Source: Pelagophyceae sp. CCMP2097
Lineage: Eukaryota > Sar > Pelagophyceae
NCBI GenBank assembly: GCA_026770575.1
Contig: MU657189.1
Location: forward strand, 481,450-502,589
Direction: 5' to 3'
Length of the DNA stretch: 21,140 nt
Both the position numbers and the translations under genes were made by a program. Positions within the stretch are counted from its first letter, which is position 1, and each line of letters opens with the position of its first letter. Below the pieces are notes generated by a model. The model was not told the origin of the DNA, ran no database searches, and was given only the letters and a program-made list of their open reading frames with translations. Below, in pieces: positions 20,729 to 21,140 of the stretch.

Positions 20729-21140
20729 CGGCTGCGCCGTTTACGACGGCTGCGCCGTTTACGACGGCTGCGCCACCAACAACAAAATAAGACAACTGCG
20801 CAGTTTGCTACGGCTACCCCACTTGCGACGTTGCGCCGTCTGGATCGGCTGCGCCGTCAGCAGAGGTAAAAGGAAGCTGCGCTGTTTGCGGTGGATGCGT
20901 GAGGCGGCTGCGCCGCCTGCGGCGGCAGCATAAGGCAGCTGCGCCTCATGCTGCGGCTGCGCCGCCAACAACGATAAAAGGCGGCTGCGCCTCATGTGGC
21001 GGATGCGTGAGGCTGCTGCTTCGGCTGCGACGTATGAACCAAGAGCATCGGTAGCAAGATGCGGCTGCGCCGCAAGAGTCGGCTGCACAGCCAGTAGCAG
21101 CAAAAGGCGGCTGCGCCGTCTGCGTCGACTGCATAAAGCG
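20729..21140. repeat. Degenerate minisatellite with CGGCTGCGCC core
   Basis: CGGCTGCGCCGTTTACGA is repeated at 20729-20746 and 20747-20764, an 18-bp step. The near-palindromic core CGGCTGCGCC then recurs about every 18-36 bp to the window end with variable spacers, some AT-rich (AACAACAAAATAAG). The array is cut by the window edge. Because 18 is a multiple of 3 it stays open in frame on both strands, but its alanine- and glutamine-rich translation is typical repeat composition. Confidence 0.9.

Noticed and set aside
20759..21103. Minus-strand open frame rich in AAQP repeats
   Set aside because: An 18-bp minisatellite keeps every frame open; the repeated peptide follows from the DNA repeat.
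20729..21140. CRISPR-like appearance of regularly spaced short repeats
   Set aside because: The core is only about 10 bp, is degenerate, has spacers of irregular length, and lies in a eukaryotic locus.

Overview
This window is nuclear DNA of a GC-rich, intron-rich microbial eukaryote, probably an alga or other protist. Nearly all of it is one gene: a complete exportin-7 (XPO7/RanBP16-type karyopherin) on the minus strand. It runs from an ATG at 20106 to a TGA ending at 583. I rebuilt it by matching minus-strand segments, in order, to the XPO7 family as I know it. The 22 coding exons total 3435 nt and splice to 1144 aa with no frame break. The 21 introns total 16089 nt and make up about 82% of the locus. 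Family hallmarks appear in the expected order: the N-terminal importin-beta region, FRD, [66 protein letters not shown] and the C-terminal NRDAF...LSAFR.

Introns fall into two size classes. Thirteen are short (59-265 nt) and mostly lack obvious repeats. Eight are long (1086-2341 nt: introns 4, 6, 8, 11, 12, 13, 15 and 17) and are filled with degenerate tandem repeats. In the model, seven of 21 introns start with GC rather than GT. Twenty of 21 acceptors are followed by G, and 19 of 21 by GT or GC. High GC-AG use and AG|G acceptors are reported for dinoflagellates, and frequent GC donors for some other algae such as haptophytes. The sequence alone does not fix the lineage.

Seven of the eight long introns share a repeat skeleton, a GGGRCC block plus a 5-7 bp variable block. 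Period and variable block differ between arrays: about 11 bp in intron 17, 12 bp in intron 11 and part of intron 8, and 13 bp in introns 6, 12, 13, 15 and the rest of 8. Intron 4 holds unrelated 16-22 bp repeats and a small terminal-inverted-repeat element with TA flanks. A roughly 150-bp dispersed unit recurs about eight times in both orientations. A larger composite (unit, array, AT-rich palindromic segment, edge, array, unit) lies forward in intron 15 and reverse-complemented in intron 13, with part of it again in intron 11.

Flanks: 1-582 is the XPO7 3' side and may hold the last exon of a convergent gene (low confidence). 20107-20728 is an AT-richer 5' flank with hairpins and one dispersed repeat, and 20729-21140 is a degenerate minisatellite cut by the window edge. 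I see no rRNA, tRNA, CRISPR, viral or toxin gene.
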